From the NCBI GenBank assembly GCA_964439265.1, contig CAYTOA010000018.1:1-64000 (forward strand): a DNA stretch of 64,000 bases, given 5' to 3'. A program made the translations under genes and the position numbers. Shown here piece by piece: positions 60,792-64,000 of the stretch. How positions within the stretch are numbered: position 1 is the stretch's first letter; each line of letters starts with the position of its first letter. Origin of the DNA: JAGVPT01 sp964439265. GTDB taxonomy: Bacteria > Bacteroidota > Ignavibacteria > UBA10030 > UBA8401. The notes beneath the pieces are model-generated. The model was not told the origin of the DNA. It ran no database searches and worked only from the letters and a program-made list of their open reading frames with translations.

Positions 60792-60891
60792 CGGCAGCCG
60801 TTTCTTGCGGAAATAATTTGCCGCGAAGAGCTGCCGCAAGCAGGCGTGAAATGTTGATTATCTGCATCACCCGCATATTTTCCTGGCTTGC
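60792..60891 (-). other. nested hairpins between a kinase gene and the pilin-like gene
   Basis: CGGCAGC at 60792-60798 pairs with GCTGCCG at 60830-60836, with an inner GCGG/CCGC match. Next to it, GCAAGCAG at 60836-60843 pairs with the CTGGCTTGC segment ending at 60891, with an inner GCGTGA/TCACCCGC match. The first hairpin has a loop of 9 nt or so and no T run. The pair could be a terminator for the upstream kinase or a leader structure for the pilin gene. I considered a cyclic-di-GMP riboswitch but found no match to its core. Confidence 0.35.
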
Positions 60892-60914
60892 CGTCCAACG
60901 AGCAAAAATGAAAA

Positions 60915-62072
60915 TTACCTTGTTTCAATCACCCCGGAGTCAAGGGGCCGGGTATCCGATGCCTTCAATAATCTTATCTTGACCGTTGTGCCTATCTTAT
61001 CTGAGTTGCTGATCGTTAACCTCCCTCCATAGAGTTCGGCAAGCGACTTTACAATGGCGAGTCCGAGCCCTGCGCCTTGCTGTTCAAAATGGGGGCGTTC
61101 AAACTGCTGAAATGCGGTGACCGTATCGATTTGTTCGTTCGACATTCCGCGCCCTTCATCTCTAATTTTTATCGTCACTTCTCTGTCATCTTCCTCGCTC
61201 GATATCGATATCTTCGTTCCGGGTTCCGAGAATTTTATTGCGTTGTCGATGATCTCCTCGATGATCTTTGTCAGATGTGATGGAGAAATCTGCACCTGAG
61301 AGTCCGTAACCGAAATTTCCATTGAATCGGCGCGCCCGTGCTTCGCTGCTTCCTGTGCCGCTGTTGACCCCACCAGTTCACGCAGCAGGGATACCGATTC
61401 CCTGCGCATTGCTGCAACGGTGCTTCGATTGTTCGTCCATAACTGTAATTCTCCGTAGAGAATCATGTTTTCCAATAAATGGTGAAGCCGCTGCGCCGAT
61501 TTTGAAATCAGTTCGCCTGCCTCTTTCACTTCATCGGCAGTCAGATTGTTTTCCTCTATCAAGAACTGTGCACACCCGATGATGCTGTGCAGCGGAGTTC
61601 GAAATTCATGAGGCAGAGAACGTACAATACTTGTTTTGATGTCGTCATACTGCGATTCGAGATGCTTCTGGAATGACTTTGTTTTATCCAGTCTTGTCTT
61701 TATTGCATCCAGAAGGTCTGCCGATGAGAATGGTTTTATCAGATAGTCGTCCGCGCCGAGCTGCATCCCTTGCCGCACATCGCCGTTTGCAGAATTGCCA
61801 GTTATAAAAATAAACGGTATCGCGCTGAATTCGGGATACTCTTTCAGTGTGCTCAGCAACGTACGGCCATCCATCTTCGGCATGTTAATGTCGCAAAGCA
61901 CTAGGTCCGGATGATGCAGTTTCACCGCGACCAATCCATCCAATCCATTCGCTGCCTCGATACTTTCATATCCCATGCTCTTGAGTGTAGCGGAAATCAT
62001 CGTGCGGTAGACTTCTTCGTCGTCAATAATGAGGATCTTTTGCGGCGGGAAGTATGCTGCTGTCTGTGTCAT
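60915..62072 (-). CDS. receiver-histidine kinase fusion
   Basis: A 385-residue soluble protein with its receiver first: acidic pocket IIDDEE, D61 in LVLCDINMPKMDG and the Lys in YLIKPFSS. Then a HisKA (H155 in SLPHEFRTPLHSIIGC) and an HATPase (NAIKFSEPG, IRDEGRGMSNEQ, GAGLGLAIVKSLAELYGG). The kinase is therefore probably switched by phosphorylation of its own receiver from another kinase. It lies downstream of the hybrid PAS kinase and upstream of the pilin-like gene, all on the minus strand. Confidence 0.9.
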   Translation of the reverse strand: MTQTAAYFPPQKILIIDDEEVYRTMISATLKSMGYESIEAANGLDGLVAVKLHHPDLVLCDINMPKMDGRTLLSTLKEYPEFSAIPFIFITGNSANGDVRQGMQLGADDYLIKPFSSADLLDAIKTRLDKTKSFQKHLESQYDDIKTSIVRSLPHEFRTPLHSIIGCAQFLIEENNLTADEVKEAGELISKSAQRLHHLLENMILYGELQLWTNNRSTVAAMRRESVSLLRELVGSTAAQEAAKHGRADSMEISVTDSQVQISPSHLTKIIEEIIDNAIKFSEPGTKISISSEEDDREVTIKIRDEGRGMSNEQIDTVTAFQQFERPHFEQQGAGLGLAIVKSLAELYGGRLTISNSDKIGTTVKIRLLKASDTRPLDSGVIETR

Positions 62073-62108
62073 TGTGTATTCCTTGTCGAAGAGTTCCTTA
62101 TGCCATGA

Positions 62109-64000
62109 TCACTTTGCGTCGATCGTTTGACGAACCTTCCGCAGAACTTCGTCCTGCAGATACGGTTTCTGAATGAAGCATTTTAGTCCTGCCTTATACA
62201 TCTCGGATTTTGTTTCCGGATCGAAAAAGCCGCTTGCGAAAATTATTTTTGCGTCCGGATTAATAGCTCGGATTTTCCTGAAGACTTCGTGCCCGCCAAA
62301 GGTAGGAAGCCCGATATCGGAAAGAACGACAGCGATTTGTTTCTGATGGGTCCGGTACATTTCCACTCCCTGCATACCGTCTTCTGCCGTGAGCACCGTG
62401 TACCCCTTCGAAACAAGAATATTTTTTGCAAGCGTGCTCAGGACCTTTTCATCTTCAATCAACAAGACAGTCTCTGTTCCTCCGGCTATTTCCTCAAGGG
62501 GCTTCTTCACCATAGGCACTTCGTTGGGCGTACGCTCGGGTATTGGGAGGTACAGAACAAAGCTTGTTCCTTTTCCAAGCTCGCTCCGGACATCAATGAA
62601 GCCGTTGTGATGGGTAACGATGCCGAAGACCACCGCCAGGCCCAGGCCGGTTCCTTTGCCGCGGGTTTTTGTTGTAAAAAATGGTTCGAAGACTTTCCGG
62701 CGTGTTGCCTCATCCATGCCCGTTCCCGTATCGGTGACTTCGATCCGGACGTACCGGCGAGCCTTTGCTTCGTGGAATTGCTGGCGAACAGCGCCGCCTT
62801 CGATCGTGCTCGTGATGATTGAAATTGTACCGTTTTCGAGAATTGCATCGCGCGCATTGACGAGAAGATTCATAAGGACTTGGTGGATCTGGCTGGAATC
62901 GGCAACGATCGCGGGTACATCCGGTTGCAGAGACGTGGTGATGATGATCGTTTTCGGGAAGGTTTGCTGCAGAAGATTGGCGAGTTCCGTGATAATGTTG
63001 TTGACCTTGACAGATTCTAAGAGAGGTTCCGTCTTCCGCGCGAAGAGCATGAGTTGTTTGACCAGCACTGCCCCGCGCTGCGTTGCTTTTGTAATTGCCT
63101 CGACACTTTCAGCGTACATGCCGGCATCTTCCCTCAGACGGACAAGGAGAGATGAGTGGCCCAAAATAATGCCGAGAATGTTATTAAAATCGTGGGCGAT
63201 GCCGCTGGCCAGCGTGCCGATACTCTCAAGTTTTTGAGCCTGCTGGAGCTGCGATTCTAAACTTTTCCTTTTCTCCTCGTCCCGCTTGCGTTCGGTGACA
63301 TCGCGGTTGGCGCTAAGGTATCCGGTGACCTCCCCCTTTTCATTGCGAAGGACTTCAGAAGAAATTTCGACCGGAATTCTAACGCCGTCTTTACGAACCT
63401 GAGTCGCTTCACCTCGCCATCGTCCCGAATCCGAGATCATATGTCTCACCTTCTCGGCTTCGGCCTCAGCCCATTCTGTGCGTACGATGTCCAATCCATT
63501 TGCCCCCAGCACTTCCTCGGCCCTCCAACCGTACAGAGATTCTGCACAAGTGTTCCATGCAGTTATTCGGTACTGCGCATCGGAGGCGATGATCGCATCA
63601 TTGATGTTCTCGATCAAAGCCGCATTGTAGCGCAACTTTTCCTCTGCTTTTTTGCGTTCTGTGATATCCGTTGCGACGCCGATAAGGGCCATTGCGTTTC
63701 CCTTCTCGTCCGTCACGATGCTCGTAGAAAGGGAAATGAGAAATTCGGACCCGTCCTTCCTCCGATTCATAATTTCTCCCTGCCAGCTTCCATGATTTGT
63801 TGCGGAAAGTATGTCAGCGGCAATTTCCGGGGTATTCTCGTGGGATCTCACCATTCCGATGTTCTTACCCAGCAATTCACTTTCAGTGTAGCCGTATGAC
63901 TTCAGAAAGGCTTCGTTGACAAAAAGAGTTTTGTTGTCAAGGTCTGTAATGCTGACGTATTCACTGATGCTCTTGATTGCGTGAGCAAGCATTCGATTCT
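62109..64000 (-). CDS. hybrid PAS histidine kinase (5' end beyond the window)
   Basis: The visible frame is open to the window edge; an ATG at 63992 is not the likely start because the frame continues and the PAS motif there is already under way (RMLAHAIKSISEYVSITDLD). Visible domains: two PAS domains (with ITDLDNKTLFVNEAF and IIASDAQYRITAWN), an NtrB-like HisKA (GIAHDFNNILGIILGH), an HATPase (DTGTGMDEATRRK, GTGLGLAVVFGI) and a C-terminal receiver (VLSDIGLPTFGG). The layout resembles the end of the kinase at 40254-42578, suggesting a common ancestor. Its stop lies 36 nt from the next kinase start, so the two are probably co-transcribed. Confidence 0.88.
   Translation of the reverse strand, partial: NRMLAHAIKSISEYVSITDLDNKTLFVNEAFLKSYGYTESELLGKNIGMVRSHENTPEIAADILSATNHGSWQGEIMNRRKDGSEFLISLSTSIVTDEKGNAMALIGVATDITERKKAEEKLRYNAALIENINDAIIASDAQYRITAWNTCAESLYGWRAEEVLGANGLDIVRTEWAEAEAEKVRHMISDSGRWRGEATQVRKDGVRIPVEISSEVLRNEKGEVTGYLSANRDVTERKRDEEKRKSLESQLQQAQKLESIGTLASGIAHDFNNILGIILGHSSLLVRLREDAGMYAESVEAITKATQRGAVLVKQLMLFARKTEPLLESVKVNNIITELANLLQQTFPKTIIITTSLQPDVPAIVADSSQIHQVLMNLLVNARDAILENGTISIITSTIEGGAVRQQFHEAKARRYVRIEVTDTGTGMDEATRRKVFEPFFTTKTRGKGTGLGLAVVFGIVTHHNGFIDVRSELGKGTSFVLYLPIPERTPNEVPMVKKPLEEIAGGTETVLLIEDEKVLSTLAKNILVSKGYTVLTAEDGMQGVEMYRTHQKQIAVVLSDIGLPTFGGHEVFRKIRAINPDAKIIFASGFFDPETKSEMYKAGLKCFIQKPYLQDEVLRKVRQTIDAK

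Noticed and set aside
60836..60891. Cyclic-di-GMP riboswitch in front of the pilin-like gene
   Set aside because: The hairpins are present but I could not match the conserved riboswitch core bases; kept only as structured sequence.

Overview
The window looks like chromosomal DNA of moderate GC content from a member of the Bacteroidota/Chlorobiota/Ignavibacteriota group. The main pointers are a TamB gene followed by a lipoprotein-type TamA (TamL), several small stress proteins typical of that group, MlaE/F/D without the proteobacterial accessory genes, and a pilin-like protein of a type I associate with Ignavibacteria-like genomes. This placement is inference: there is no rRNA in the window, and I saw no tRNA.

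Layout. (1) 1-1.9 kb is the edge of a defence region: the first 42 codons of a probable TOTE-type conflict-system gene and an AbiEi/AbiEii toxin-antitoxin pair, all on the minus strand. (2) 2.5-22.7 kb is a carbon and energy module on the plus strand: sugar-1-phosphate guanylyltransferase, DUF2007, transaldolase, phosphoglucomutase, HEAT protein, glucan phosphorylase, HAD, acetate kinase, YHS protein, phosphoketolase, 6-phosphogluconate dehydrogenase, phosphogluconolactonase, glucose-6-phosphate dehydrogenase and a P-type H+-ATPase. Together these could take stored glycogen to acetyl phosphate and acetate, making NAD(P)H and ATP. (3) 23-35 kb is an envelope region: an outer-membrane barrel, a tandemly duplicated small membrane protein, a caspase-fold-like lipoprotein, YihY, YtxH, TamB and TamL. 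(4) 35.5-51 kb is a stress and signalling region: DnaJ-type CbpA, Dps, a small membrane protein, two large hybrid histidine kinases, PRC-barrel and BON proteins, KaiC and KaiB, and MlaEFD. (5) 51-54.7 kb holds a barrel protein, an internally duplicated unknown protein, a glycosyltransferase and many intergenic repeats. (6) 54.7-64 kb, minus strand, holds response regulators, three histidine kinases, a PilB/GspE-type ATPase, a zinc-ribbon protein and a pilin-like gene with an amber codon at position 3.

The most striking signal is a repeated intergenic element of about 35 bp (core TCTTTCATCC, flanked by GGATTAAC and GATTCC-like ends). It occurs six times, always in the same orientation relative to the downstream gene. 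In four cases its core starts 181-190 nt before a start codon (outer-membrane barrel, cbpA, the 43148 gene and the PRC-barrel gene). A fifth copy stands 241 nt before the carbon module. It could define an undescribed stress regulon linking central metabolism, chaperones and envelope maintenance. One copy (42.7 kb) abuts a decayed adenylate-cyclase remnant.

Other notable points are a MITE-like repeat flanked by TA, several palindromic repeats, a probable frameshift in a secreted protein at 19.7 kb, and coupled start/stop overlaps (ATGA) in abiE, pgm-HEAT-glgP, tamB-tamL and mlaE-mlaF.
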